A stretch of 64,000 bases of DNA from Poritiphilus sp965212595 (GCA_965212595.1 CBDBVE010000016.1:90736-154735); one strand, 5' to 3'; numbered from the stretch's first letter, positions 25,045-33,573 are shown. Made by a program: numbers and translations. The notes: generated by a model from the letters alone, not told the origin.

Positions 25045-25512
25045 ATGAAATCAAACGCATCAACACCGGAAGCATATATAGCAGAGTTACCTGAAGAAAG
25101 AAAAAGAGCTATTTCACTTATACGCGAAACTATTTTACAGCACATTCCTAAAGGGTTCGAAGAAACCATAAACTATGGGATGATTGGTTATGTCGTCCCA
25201 CATTCTATCTACCCGGATGGCTATCACTGCACTCCAGAGCTACCCTTGCCCTTTATCAATCTAGCTTCTCAAAAGAACTTCATTGCCTTATACCATGCAG
25301 GCATTTATGCAGATAAAAAGCTCTTAGACTGGTTTACGCAAGAATATCCAAAACATGTAAAAACCAAGTTAGATATGGGTAAAAGTTGTATTCGATTCAA
25401 AAAAATGGAAAACATCCCCTACGAACTTATCGGAACCTTATGTACTAAAATGAGTGTCCAACAATGGATTGATATTTATGAAAGCGCAATAAAAACAAGT
25501 AGAAAAAAATAA
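25045..25512 (+). CDS. DUF1801 domain protein, 155 aa
   Basis: Single YdhG-like DUF1801 domain: ELPEERKRAISLIRETI near the N-terminus, ETINYGMIGYVV, then FIALYHAGIYAD and GKSCIRFKKMENIP. Small cytosolic protein; biochemical role not established. 35 bp after the DUF4199 gene, 6 bp before the VOC gene. Confidence 0.85.
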   Translation: MKSNASTPEAYIAELPEERKRAISLIRETILQHIPKGFEETINYGMIGYVVPHSIYPDGYHCTPELPLPFINLASQKNFIALYHAGIYADKKLLDWFTQEYPKHVKTKLDMGKSCIRFKKMENIPYELIGTLCTKMSVQQWIDIYESAIKTSRKK

Positions 25513-25518
25513 ACAAAG

Positions 25519-25905
25519 ATGAAAAACAGAGTAACAGGACTAGGCGGGTTCTTCTTTAAAACAAAAGACCCAAACAAAATCAAAGAATGGTATAATAAGC
25601 ATTTAGGACTAAATACGGATCAATACGGCTGTACCTTCTGGTGGAAGGACAAAGAAGGGAATGATTGTAGCACGCAGTGGAGCCCTTTTAAAGATGACAC
25701 CACTTACTTTGAACCCAGCCAGGCCTCCTTTATGATGAACTTTAGAGTAGAAAACCTGGTAGAACTTCTTGAAGCCTTAAAGTCTGAAGGAGTCACGGTA
25801 GTAGGCGAAATTGAAGAGTACGACTATGGTAAATTCGGATGGATTTTAGATCCGGAAGGCAACAAATTAGAGCTATGGGAACCTATTGACAAAGCATTTC
25901 TCTGA
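25519..25905 (+). CDS. VOC family (glyoxalase-like) protein, 128 aa
   Basis: Single vicinal-oxygen-chelate domain made of two beta-alpha-beta-beta-beta modules (GLGGFFFKTKDPNKIKEWYN at 7-26; then NFRVENLVELLEALKSEGV, GWILDPEGNKLELWEP at the end). The terminal ELWEP glutamate is the usual metal ligand position. Substrate unknown. Co-directional with the DUF1801 gene and only 6 bp away. Confidence 0.87.
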   Translation: MKNRVTGLGGFFFKTKDPNKIKEWYNKHLGLNTDQYGCTFWWKDKEGNDCSTQWSPFKDDTTYFEPSQASFMMNFRVENLVELLEALKSEGVTVVGEIEEYDYGKFGWILDPEGNKLELWEPIDKAFL

Positions 25906-25959
25906 TAAAGGAAAATTTGCTACATTTAATGTTTAGTAGTAACCAACAAAAAAACAACC

Positions 25960-26430
25960 ATGTCAGACGAGAATAAGGATTTGGGAGATAAGGCAGAAGA
26001 GGCCTTTGAGAACGCCAAGGAAAAAGCAAGTGAGTTTGCGGAAGATGCTAAAGAAGCCGCAGGTGATTTTGCAGACGATACCAAAGAAGCCGCCAGCGAA
26101 TTTGCCGATGAGGCGAAGAAAACTGCCAACGAATTCTCTGAAGGGCTTAAAAACGCCGCCGGAGGTGATAACAAAAAAATACTTGCCGGAATATTGGCAA
26201 TCGTTTTAGGAGCCTTTGGAATTCATAAATTTATTTTAGGGTATCAAAAGGAAGGTATTATTCTTTTGGCGATTACACTCATAGGAATTGTACTATCATG
26301 TGTAGGTATTGGTATCTTTGTGGTATGGATCACAGGTCTTATTGGCTTGGTTGAAGGGATTATTTACCTTACTAAGTCTGACGAGGAGTTTTATAATACA
26401 TACCAGGCGGGCAAAAAGCCCTGGTTCTAG
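25960..26430 (+). CDS. TM2-domain protein with N-terminal 11-mer amphipathic repeats, 156 aa
   Basis: Residues 20-63 are four perfect-length 11-residue repeats (KEKASEFAEDA, KEAAGDFADDT, KEAASEFADEA, KKTANEFSEGL), of the LEA/apolipoprotein kind that forms amphipathic helix. A TM2 domain follows (about 72-145: KILAGILAIVLGAFGIHKF, then a second hydrophobic stretch). The repeats are also visible as 33-bp units in DNA at 26017-26148. Envelope or membrane-stress role is a guess. Ended by a terminator at 26436. Confidence 0.85.
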   Translation: MSDENKDLGDKAEEAFENAKEKASEFAEDAKEAAGDFADDTKEAASEFADEAKKTANEFSEGLKNAAGGDNKKILAGILAIVLGAFGIHKFILGYQKEGIILLAITLIGIVLSCVGIGIFVVWITGLIGLVEGIIYLTKSDEEFYNTYQAGKKPWF

Positions 26431-26435
26431 AATAA

Positions 26436-26470
26436 AAAAGCCAGAAAATCTAAATCTGGCTTTTATTTTT
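26436..26470 (+). terminator. Terminator of the TM2 gene
   Basis: Stem AAAAGCCAGA (26436-26445) / TCTGGCTTTT (26455-26464) with a 9-nt loop and a T-rich tail. Confidence 0.85.
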
Positions 26471-26485
26471 AATTTTATTATCGTA

Positions 26486-26497
26486 ATATTGCAATAT
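26486..26497 (+). promoter_or_regulatory. Probable ArsR operator
   Basis: A 12-bp perfect palindrome ATATTGCAATAT, 12 bp before the arsR ATG. ArsR-family repressors bind AT-rich dyads at this place to autoregulate. Confidence 0.5.
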
Positions 26498-26509
26498 ATA
26501 AATATTAAA

Positions 26510-26833
26510 ATGGGTGTAACAAAGACGCAGATATTTACAGCAAGACAAAACGAATTGGCTCTAATATTCCGGGTATTGGCCAATCCTGCCAGGATCGCCA
26601 TTTTAGAGTATATCAGCAATCAAACTGCCTGTATTTGCAATGACATTGTTGACGAAATTGGCTTGGCCCAACCCACCATTTCCCAGCATTTAAAGGAACT
26701 AAAGAACATGGGGCTTATTGAGGGTGAAATTGAGGGAAAAAAGATTTGCTATTGTATTAACCTGGATAAATGGAAGAAAGTACAACAACAACTTAACACT
26801 TTCTTTAACCAAACTAAAAACAATTGTTGTTAA
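26510..26833 (+). CDS. arsR: ArsR-family transcriptional repressor, 107 aa
   Basis: Winged-helix metalloid/metal-sensing repressor (LIFRVLANPARIAILEYI at about 18-35, recognition helix AQPTISQHLKELKNMG). The TACICND segment (about 44-50) lies where the As(III)-binding cysteines of classical ArsR are found, and the C-terminus ends in KNNCC, giving extra thiols. I chose the ATG at 26510; the frame stays open upstream through the TM2 terminator, which rules out the longer start. First gene of a four-gene ars unit. Confidence 0.9.
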   Translation: MGVTKTQIFTARQNELALIFRVLANPARIAILEYISNQTACICNDIVDEIGLAQPTISQHLKELKNMGLIEGEIEGKKICYCINLDKWKKVQQQLNTFFNQTKNNCC

Positions 26834-26848
26834 TTAAATGACTGAAGT

Positions 26849-27343
26849 ATGAAAACAAAAGAATTTTTGTCACTATTAAAAGAGCATGAAAATAAAAGTC
26901 TCCTTTTTCAATATAGTGAGGGTGCTTTGGTGGGTGCTAACTACCATATTACCGAGGTAAAGAACATTGATATAGAGTCTGTGGATTGCGGAGCAGGTAC
27001 CGATTCATGGAAAGAAACCGTTATTCAACTCTGGGAAAGCCCTAAGGAAATAGGCAAAACAGAGTATATGACCAGCACCAAAGCCCTAAACATTTTAAAC
27101 AAGGTTGATAAAATGAGACCTATGGAATTGGGGGCCGAGTTAAAATTTGAGTACAGTAATGCCAGCTTTCACACCGCACAGTTGTTTGTCGCTGATATAT
27201 TTGTAAGCGACAGGCAGTTGCTGGTTCAACTGTCTGTAAAACAAACAGATTGCAAGGCAAAGGAAAACTGCGGAGTTCCGGCAGGATACACAACCAGCCA
27301 GGCTCAAGAAGCGGCATGTGCCCCCGGAAGCGGTTGTTGTTAA
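26849..27343 (+). CDS. DUF6428 family protein, 164 aa (ars-associated)
   Basis: Cytosolic protein found in ars operons of Bacteroidota; I recognise it as DUF6428. The body (1-135) holds HITEVKNIDIESVDCGAGTD. The last 35 residues are cysteine-rich (DCKAKENC, then ACAPGSGCC), suggesting metalloid binding. Located between arsR and a GNAT gene with short gaps. Function not established; an arsenite chaperone or sequestration role is inferred. Confidence 0.85.
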   Translation: MKTKEFLSLLKEHENKSLLFQYSEGALVGANYHITEVKNIDIESVDCGAGTDSWKETVIQLWESPKEIGKTEYMTSTKALNILNKVDKMRPMELGAELKFEYSNASFHTAQLFVADIFVSDRQLLVQLSVKQTDCKAKENCGVPAGYTTSQAQEAACAPGSGCC

Positions 27344-27359
27344 ACAAATAGATGTGATT

Positions 27360-27857
27360 ATGGGAAGTGTCATCCGAGAAATGAGTATTAACGACTGGGG
27401 TGAGGTAGCAAGAATTTATAAAGAAGGAATAGCCACAGGCTATGCGACATTTGAAAAGCAGATTCCTAGCTTCGAAGAATGGGATAAAAACCATATTAAG
27501 TCGTGCCGCCTGGTGGCCATCAGAGGTGCTGAACTATTAGGTTGGGCGGCACTCTCCCCGGTTTCAGGCAGATGCGTTTACGGCGGCGTAGCGGAAGTAA
27601 GTGTATATGTCGGTAAAAATGCCAGGGGTTTTGGCATTGGAAAGAAATTGATGGAAGTGCTTATCCTTAAAAGTGAAGCAGCAGGCCTTTGGACTTTACA
27701 AGCTGGAATCTTTCCAGAAAACATTGGTAGTATTAAACTACATGAAAAGGTCGGGTTTAGAATGATTGGGAAAAGAGAGCGTATTGGAAACCTTGATGGG
27801 GTGTGGAAAGACAATTTAATTTTTGAAAGACGAAGTACCGTAATTGGCATAGATTAA
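27360..27857 (+). CDS. GNAT N-acetyltransferase, phosphinothricin acetyltransferase-like (ArsN1-like)
   Basis: 165-residue acetyltransferase of the Pat/Bar type: EVARIYKEGIATGYATFEK at about 13-31, acetyl-CoA site SVYVGKNARGFGIGKKLMEVL (Q/RxxGxG-type, ARGFGIG) and the GFRMIGKRERIG end. In ars operons this type (ArsN1) acetylates arsinothricin or related organoarsenicals; here that is inferred from context. I start at the ATG at 27360; an ATG at 27318 would overlap DUF6428 by 26 bp. Confidence 0.85.
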   Translation: MGSVIREMSINDWGEVARIYKEGIATGYATFEKQIPSFEEWDKNHIKSCRLVAIRGAELLGWAALSPVSGRCVYGGVAEVSVYVGKNARGFGIGKKLMEVLILKSEAAGLWTLQAGIFPENIGSIKLHEKVGFRMIGKRERIGNLDGVWKDNLIFERRSTVIGID

Positions 27858-27860
27858 AAA

Positions 27861-28280
27861 ATGAAAAACATACTAGTATTATGTACCGGCAACTCTTGTA
27901 GGAGTCAAATGGCACACGGTTATTTAAATAAAATGGCGGCAAATCAGGCCAGTGTCTATAGTGCAGGTATAGAAACGCACGGCCTAAATCCAGGAGCCCT
28001 GGCCATTATGAAAGAAGATGCGATTGATATCTCTCATCACAACTCAAATCATGTGGATGAATATCAGGGAATTCAATGGGATTATATCATAACCGTATGC
28101 GATCATGCGAAAGAGAACTGCCCTTTTATCGCCTCAAAGGATGCCAAGAGAATTCACCATAATTTCTATGATCCTTCAAAAGTAGAAGGTTCTGAAGCGG
28201 AAAAACACAGTGCTTTTCTAAAAGCCAGAAATGAGATCAGGAAATTTTGCAGCGATTTTGTGGCCAGTGAGCTCGCCTAA
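27861..28280 (+). CDS. arsC: Arsenate reductase, LMW-phosphatase type
   Basis: Reduces arsenate to arsenite. P-loop C8-TGNS-C13-R-S and the redox cysteines C80 and C87 (VCDHAKENCPF), with the catalytic Asp in the FYDPS loop (D104). The C8/C80/C87 set is that of thioredoxin-coupled ArsC (S. aureus pI258 type). 139 residues, usual length. Last gene of the ars unit; its stop overlaps the convergent acyltransferase gene by 4 bp, so no efflux-pump gene follows. Confidence 0.93.
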   Translation: MKNILVLCTGNSCRSQMAHGYLNKMAANQASVYSAGIETHGLNPGALAIMKEDAIDISHHNSNHVDEYQGIQWDYIITVCDHAKENCPFIASKDAKRIHHNFYDPSKVEGSEAEKHSAFLKARNEIRKFCSDFVASELA

Positions 28281-30088
28281 GAGTTTCCGTTGGTTTCCAT
28301 AAACTTGCGCTCCAATTCGGCCTGAAATTCTTCCATAACCGGCTTTACGGTGCTTTCAGGAAGGTCAGAGATCTTTATGTACATTAGGCCGTCAACCGCA
28401 TTGTTAAAGAGCGGGTCTACATTAAAAGCCACTACCTTGGCATTTTGCTTAATGTACTTTTTAATTAATACAGGCAAGCGGAGGTTACCCGGCTCTACTT
28501 CATCTATCAAACGGTCGAACTTGTTCAGGTCTGCTTCTGTCTCATCAAAGATGAATTCTTTATCTGCATCTTTCAGCTTAACCTTGAATTCCTTTTTAGG
28601 TCGAATATATTGGGCCACATATGGATCCCAATAATTCGATTTCATAAATTCGATCATAAGCGATTTGGAAAAATTTGAAAATTGGTTACTGATGCTTACT
28701 CCACCTATTAAGAACTTATGCTCAGGATATCTCAGTGTGGTATGAACAATTCCCTTCCACAACAGGAACAGGGGCATGGGTTTTTGTTGATATTCTTTTA
28801 CAATATAAGCTCTGCCCATTTCGATTGAGCGACTCATCATACCATGTAATTCTGGCTCAAAACCAAAAAGATCCTGCAAGTAAAACCCATCAATACCGTA
28901 TTTTTCAAAAATTTCCGATCCCATACCCATACGATAGGCACCTACAATGGCTTTTTTTTCCCCATCCCACAAAAAGAGATGGTGGTAATAGCTATCAAAG
29001 CGATCAAGGTCTACGGGGTTATTGGTCCCCTCACCTATCGCCCTAAAGGTAACTTCCCGTTGTCTCCCAATTTCCTTAAGTATAAAAGGCATATCCGCTT
29101 TCTTAGCCAGGAAAACCTCATAGTTCTTACTTTGCAACAAACGGCAGTCTTTTTCTCTTAGCTTATCAATTTCGCCCTCAATAACCTCGGTACGTACCGC
29201 AGAGGCAATTTTCCTGGCAGGTTTCGGGATTTTAAGGCTGGACGGGATTTGATCAATAAGCCGTTCTTTGGCATAAGGATTTGCCAGGATATACGTCTTT
29301 TTACGTAGCAATTCGGCGAAATCATCGAGAGACCTGTGTTCATTTTGGGTTTTGACAGAAATGGGCTGCCCTATTCTTACTTTAATTGCCCTATTGCGTT
29401 GGGTGGTAAGCTCTGAGGGAAGCTTGGCTGTTCTAAAAATATCATTGATCCTAGAAAGCCTATAAAAGAGCTTACTGTTTCGGGCATGGAAGTATATGGG
29501 AACTACTGGCACTTCAGCTTTGCGGATGAGCTTTAGAGCAGCCTCTTCCCAGGGTTTATCAACTATGAGTTTACCATCCTTATAAGTAGAAACTTCCCCG
29601 GCAGGAAAAATACCCAGGGGGTGCCCATCTCTTAGATGACTTATCGCATTTTTAAAGCCACTAATACTGCTCTTGGCATCCTTATGATTTTCAAAGGGGT
29701 TAACCGGCATTATGTAAGGCGCCAAAGGTTCAACCCTATGAAGTAAAAAGTTAGCGATTATCTTAAAATCAGCTCTGTGTTCCAGGAGTAGTTTTAAGAG
29801 AAGTACCCCATCAATACCTCCTAAAGGGTGATTACTAATGGTAATATAAGGCCCCTTTTTAGGCAATCTCCTAAAATCCTCCTCGGGTATCTCAAAATCT
29901 ATTTCGTAATACTCTAAAATGGCATCGAGAAAATCTAAGCCCTCTAAATGCTTATGTTTAGCATAGAAACTATTAATGGTGGATATTTTGGTAACCTTCA
30001 TCAAGACCCAGCCCATGAAGGTTCCTAAGAAACCATACCGTTGTAAGTTGATCGCCTTGGCAACCTCTTTTGCGGTTACTAAACCCAT
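28277..30088 (-). CDS. OlsF-like bifunctional acyltransferase for amino-acid lipids, 603 aa
   Basis: Two acyltransferase domains. N-terminal PlsC/OlsA-like domain (about 60-270) with NHPLGGID (H87 and D93, spaced by five residues rather than the usual four) and FPAGEV (EGTR-equivalent). C-terminal OlsB-like GNAT domain (about 310-500; FRAIGEGTNNPVDLDRFDSYY, MGRAYIVKEYQQKPMPLFLL). This order matches OlsF, described in Serratia and Flavobacterium johnsoniae, which makes phosphorus-free ornithine (or related) lipids: the GNAT part N-acylates the amino acid, the PlsC part adds the second acyl chain. Membrane-associated, own unit. Confidence 0.85.
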   Translation of the reverse strand: MGLVTAKEVAKAINLQRYGFLGTFMGWVLMKVTKISTINSFYAKHKHLEGLDFLDAILEYYEIDFEIPEEDFRRLPKKGPYITISNHPLGGIDGVLLLKLLLEHRADFKIIANFLLHRVEPLAPYIMPVNPFENHKDAKSSISGFKNAISHLRDGHPLGIFPAGEVSTYKDGKLIVDKPWEEAALKLIRKAEVPVVPIYFHARNSKLFYRLSRINDIFRTAKLPSELTTQRNRAIKVRIGQPISVKTQNEHRSLDDFAELLRKKTYILANPYAKERLIDQIPSSLKIPKPARKIASAVRTEVIEGEIDKLREKDCRLLQSKNYEVFLAKKADMPFILKEIGRQREVTFRAIGEGTNNPVDLDRFDSYYHHLFLWDGEKKAIVGAYRMGMGSEIFEKYGIDGFYLQDLFGFEPELHGMMSRSIEMGRAYIVKEYQQKPMPLFLLWKGIVHTTLRYPEHKFLIGGVSISNQFSNFSKSLMIEFMKSNYWDPYVAQYIRPKKEFKVKLKDADKEFIFDETEADLNKFDRLIDEVEPGNLRLPVLIKKYIKQNAKVVAFNVDPLFNNAVDGLMYIKISDLPESTVKPVMEEFQAELERKFMETNGNS

Positions 30089-30176
30089 AGTTTATTAAAA
30101 AGTTGGAACGGTAAATATAGGAAAATCGCTTGGTGGCTACCTCATGCAAGAAGCATAAAAAAGATAATTATACTAA

Positions 30177-31427
30177 CTACTTTACCACCAACTGTACTGT
30201 TTCCTTTCCGCGCTGCTCAAGAAGTACTTCTCTTCCGTTTTCTAAAGATTCTATAGCCTCGGTGTCAAAATGCCTGATCGTATATAGCGAAACGTCTTCA
30301 TGACAAACTACCTTGAACTTTTTTTGTAGTTGTTGCAACAATTCCTGTAACCTTCCAAATTTGTTGTCAACACAGACCGAAAAACTGATGGCAGAGTTCT
30401 GGATGAGGTCCACTTTCATTTTATGATCGTGCAGCATTTTAAATAGTTCGCTAATATTGTCTTCAACGATAAAAGAAAAATCCAGGGAAGACAGTTTCAT
30501 AAGTACCTGGTTTTTCTTTACGATAAAGCAAGGTATCTTAGGGTCAATTCTTATTCCTTTTCCTACCGTTGTCCCTGCATTCTTGGGTTTAAGAAAAGAC
30601 TTTACATGTAGCGGAATTTCCTTTCTTTGAAGGGGCTGCAAAGTTTTTGGGTGTATTACCGAGGCGCCGTAAAAGGCCAATTCTATAGCCTCTCTATACG
30701 ATATTTTATTCAAGAGGCTGGTCTCCTCAAAATACCTGGGATCTGCATTGAGCACTCCGGGAACATCTTTCCAAATGGTAACAGACCCCGCATTCAAGCA
30801 ATAGGCTAAAATTGCCGCTGTATAGTCAGATCCTTCCCTTCCAAGCGTCGTGGTAAAATTATTCTCATCACTCCCCAAGAAGCCCTGAGTAATATATAAT
30901 TTCCCTTTTTCTATCCCTTCCGAGATAAGCGATTGCGTCTGCTCCCAGTTTACCTTTGGATCGCGATAATCATTCGCGGTTTTTATAAATTCCCGTACAT
31001 CTAACCAGGTGTTTTGAATGCCTACTTCGTTGAGATAGGCGCTTATAATGGTGGTAGAAACCAGCTCGCCGTAACCTACAACCTGATCGTAAACAAAATT
31101 GTAATTTGGAGATTTGTTCCAGGCCAAAAAACCCTTGACCTCATCAAACAATCCCTGGACTTCTCTAAAAATGGCATGTTCCTTATCAGAAAAGAGTCCG
31201 TCCAGAATAGCGGCATGGGTATTCATAACCTCTCGTAACGCCCCTGAAACCTTAGCCTTATCACTAAAATAAGCATCCACGACCAGCTCCATGGCGTTGG
31301 TGGTTTTACCCATAGCTGAAACTACCAAAAAGGTATTCTCATGCCCAGTCTCTTCCAGCACTTTCACCAGATTCTTAACACCCTCTGCGTCTTTGACAGA
31401 TGCACCACCAAATTTGAATATTCTCAT
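30177..31427 (-). CDS. lysC: Aspartate kinase, monofunctional
   Basis: First step of Lys/Thr/Met and diaminopimelate synthesis. Kinase domain with FKFGGASV at residues 4-11, GREGSDYTAAILA (about 196-208), WKDVPGVLNADPR, and HPKTLQPLQ, followed by two C-terminal ACT domains (about 305-405). 416 residues, standard length for class with feedback-control ACT pair. No homoserine dehydrogenase fused. A GNAT gene lies 40 bp upstream in the same direction, so the two may share a message. Confidence 0.94.
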   Translation of the reverse strand: MRIFKFGGASVKDAEGVKNLVKVLEETGHENTFLVVSAMGKTTNAMELVVDAYFSDKAKVSGALREVMNTHAAILDGLFSDKEHAIFREVQGLFDEVKGFLAWNKSPNYNFVYDQVVGYGELVSTTIISAYLNEVGIQNTWLDVREFIKTANDYRDPKVNWEQTQSLISEGIEKGKLYITQGFLGSDENNFTTTLGREGSDYTAAILAYCLNAGSVTIWKDVPGVLNADPRYFEETSLLNKISYREAIELAFYGASVIHPKTLQPLQRKEIPLHVKSFLKPKNAGTTVGKGIRIDPKIPCFIVKKNQVLMKLSSLDFSFIVEDNISELFKMLHDHKMKVDLIQNSAISFSVCVDNKFGRLQELLQQLQKKFKVVCHEDVSLYTIRHFDTEAIESLENGREVLLEQRGKETVQLVVK

Positions 31428-31467
31428 AATCTTTTCAATTTCCCTTAACTCAGCTGCGAAGCTAAGT

Positions 31468-31947
31468 TCATAACCTTGCTAAATAATCCTGGATCCCTCT
31501 TTCATCGAGCTGTACCACATCCCAATCTCGCATTACCCTGGCCCCTTTTTTCTCATAAAAAGCAATGGCAGGGTCATTCCAGTCAAGCACTTCCCAACTT
31601 ATTCGTTTAACGCCTAATTCGTTTCCATATTTTACGACTTCATCAAGGAGAGCTGTTCCCAATCCACTACCTCTTACTTTCTCCGAAACAATAAGGTCTT
31701 CCAGATGAAGAACGGCACCTTTCCAGGTAGAGTACCTGGGATATACCAAAGCCATTCCTCCAATCTCCTTATCCTTAACAGCTACAAAGCATTGAAAAAG
31801 TTTGTTCTTACCAAAACCGTCCTTTATCAGATCGGAGGCCTTTACTTCTACGGCATCCGGCTCTTTTTCAAAATCGGCTAACTCCCGGATCAGAGCTAAC
31901 ACCTGTTGCATATCGGTTTCCCGTGCCTGACGAATATTATAATCCAT
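31468..31947 (-). CDS. GNAT N-acetyltransferase, diamine acetyltransferase-like, 159 aa
   Basis: Acetyl-CoA-dependent acetyltransferase with LEDLIVSEKVRGSGLGTALLDEV (about 81-103), the RGSGLGTA loop binding CoA pyrophosphate, and WNDPAIAFYEKKGARV. Overall layout is that of spermidine/diamine N-acetyltransferases; substrate not provable. Promoter box at 31967-31974. Upstream of lysC by 40 bp. Confidence 0.88.
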   Translation of the reverse strand: MDYNIRQARETDMQQVLALIRELADFEKEPDAVEVKASDLIKDGFGKNKLFQCFVAVKDKEIGGMALVYPRYSTWKGAVLHLEDLIVSEKVRGSGLGTALLDEVVKYGNELGVKRISWEVLDWNDPAIAFYEKKGARVMRDWDVVQLDERGIQDYLARL

Positions 31948-31966
31948 AATTGTTACAAATAAAACA

Positions 31967-31974
31967 CAAAGTTA
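31967..31974 (-). promoter_or_regulatory. -7 box of the GNAT-lysC unit
   Basis: TAACTTTG on the minus strand, 19 bp before the ATG at 31947. Perfect TAnnTTTG match; -33 element weak. Confidence 0.55.
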
Positions 31975-32061
31975 TAAATTTAAAAAATTAAGAAAAAACG
32001 AAAACGATGTAGTTTCACAAAATAAACGATATTTGTGCCTAAATAAATCTTCTTTCCATTC

Positions 32062-33069
32062 ATGGACAAAAAAAACAGGACCCTTGGTGAGTTTATCATC
32101 GAAAATCAGTCCGAATTTCAGTATTCTTCCGGAGAACTTTCGAAATTAATCAACGCCATAAGGCTTGCGTGTAAGGTGGTTAATCACGAAGTGAATAAGG
32201 CTGGTTTAATAGATATTCTGGGAGCGGCCGGAGACACTAATGTTCAAGGCGAAGATCAGCAGAAACTAGATGTTCTCGCCAATGAAAAATTCATCCAGAC
32301 ACTTAAGAACAGGGAGATTGTCTGCGGAATTGCTTCTGAAGAGGAAGACGATTTTATCAGCATCAATAGCCAGGATGAAAAGCATCAGAACAAATATGTG
32401 GTTTTAATTGATCCACTTGACGGGTCTTCCAATATTGATGTTAATGTTTCTGTTGGTACCATCTTTTCTATTTACAGAAGGATCACCCCTGTAGGTACAC
32501 CGGTTACTCTTGAGGATTTTCTACAACCCGGTATCAACCAGGTGGCCGCCGGCTACATTATTTACGGTACCTCTACGATGTTGGTGTATACCACTGGCCA
32601 TGGCGTAAATGGTTTTACACTAAACCCAGCCATTGGCACCTTTTATCTTTCCCACCCCGAGATGCAATTCCCGGAAACCGGAAAAATTTACTCGGTTAAT
32701 GAGGGTAATTATATTCACTTTCCGCAGGGTGTAAAGGACTATATCAAATATTGCCAGAGAGAAGAAGGAGACAGGCCTTACACTTCAAGATACATAGGTT
32801 CTCTGGTTTCAGATTTTCACCGTAATATGATAAAGGGCGGTATTTATCTATATCCAAAAAGCAGTGTTGCATCTAACGGAAAACTGCGATTGCTCTACGA
32901 ATGCAATCCTATGGCCTTCCTGGCCGAACAGGCCAACGGAAAAGCCAGTGACGGTTTCCGCCGAATACTTGAAATACAGGCTACGGAGTTGCACCAAAGG
33001 GTTCCGTTCTTCTGCGGAAGTAAAAAGATGGTAGAAAAAGCTGAAGAGTTTATGGCAAAGCATCCTTAG
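32062..33069 (+). CDS. fbp: Fructose-1,6-bisphosphatase, class 1
   Basis: Gluconeogenic phosphatase. Metal-binding motif IDPLDGSSNIDVNVSVGTIF (about 116-135), EEEDDF loop (about 94-99), and the substrate-site NPMAFLAEQANGKAS (about 288-302). 335 residues, full length. Divergent from the GNAT gene across 114 bp, convergent with the TerB-like gene with 30 bp between. Confidence 0.97.
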   Translation: MDKKNRTLGEFIIENQSEFQYSSGELSKLINAIRLACKVVNHEVNKAGLIDILGAAGDTNVQGEDQQKLDVLANEKFIQTLKNREIVCGIASEEEDDFISINSQDEKHQNKYVVLIDPLDGSSNIDVNVSVGTIFSIYRRITPVGTPVTLEDFLQPGINQVAAGYIIYGTSTMLVYTTGHGVNGFTLNPAIGTFYLSHPEMQFPETGKIYSVNEGNYIHFPQGVKDYIKYCQREEGDRPYTSRYIGSLVSDFHRNMIKGGIYLYPKSSVASNGKLRLLYECNPMAFLAEQANGKASDGFRRILEIQATELHQRVPFFCGSKKMVEKAEEFMAKHP

Positions 33070-33099
33070 TAAGCCTAACCATTTAAACGAATCTGCGTC

Positions 33100-33522
33100 T
33101 TACTTCTTTACCAGGTACAGGTAATCTTCAAAATCTATATTCCCGGTAAAGATATCGGTAGATCTTTTAATGATCATATCTGCATTTTCAACTGAGAATC
33201 CCAGTCCTATTGCATACCTGTTTAGAAGCACCTTCTCATCATCGTCTATCGCTCCATCTGTAAATACGATGCGGACAAGGTCGAAGAAACGCTCAAGTCG
33301 CTTTTCAAAACTTACCTGAGGAGTAATAGAATATTTATTCTCCTCTTTCATTACCTCTTTAAACTGGGCATCAGAGATTTGCAATCTATGAGCAAACCTT
33401 TTTAGTAATTTCATTTCTATTTCATCAATGTGTCCATCTAAAGCTGCAAGGCTTGCAATACTTGCAAAATGTGCCAAATTGTTGTTTGCAGAGTTGGAAC
33501 TATATAAATCTTGAACAGACAT
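33100..33522 (-). CDS. TerB-like domain protein, 140 aa
   Basis: All-alpha tellurite-resistance TerB-type domain with the typical acidic turns, LAALDGHIDEIEMKLLKRFA (about 28-47) and FTDGAIDDDEKVLLNRYA (about 91-108), each resembling a metal-binding loop. Cytosolic. TerB-like domains are widespread beyond tellurite resistance, so no phenotype is implied. Own promoter at 33542-33573. Confidence 0.85.
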   Translation of the reverse strand: MSVQDLYSSNSANNNLAHFASIASLAALDGHIDEIEMKLLKRFAHRLQISDAQFKEVMKEENKYSITPQVSFEKRLERFFDLVRIVFTDGAIDDDEKVLLNRYAIGLGFSVENADMIIKRSTDIFTGNIDFEDYLYLVKK

Positions 33523-33541
33523 AATGGTAAATTTAAGTGTG

Positions 33542-33573
33542 CAAATATAAATTTTTTAGAGGGCTTAATTCAA
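33542..33573 (-). promoter_or_regulatory. Promoter of the TerB-like gene
   Basis: Minus strand TTG (33571-33573), 21-bp spacer, TATATTTG (33542-33549), 19 bp before the ATG. Confidence 0.7.

Noticed and set aside
26309..26509. N-terminal extension of ArsR in an open frame
   Set aside because: Crosses the TM2 stop, its terminator and the operator; the domain starts at 26510.
33100..33522. Tellurite-resistance function for the TerB-like gene
   Set aside because: No terC, terD or terZ nearby; TerB-like domains occur in many unrelated contexts.
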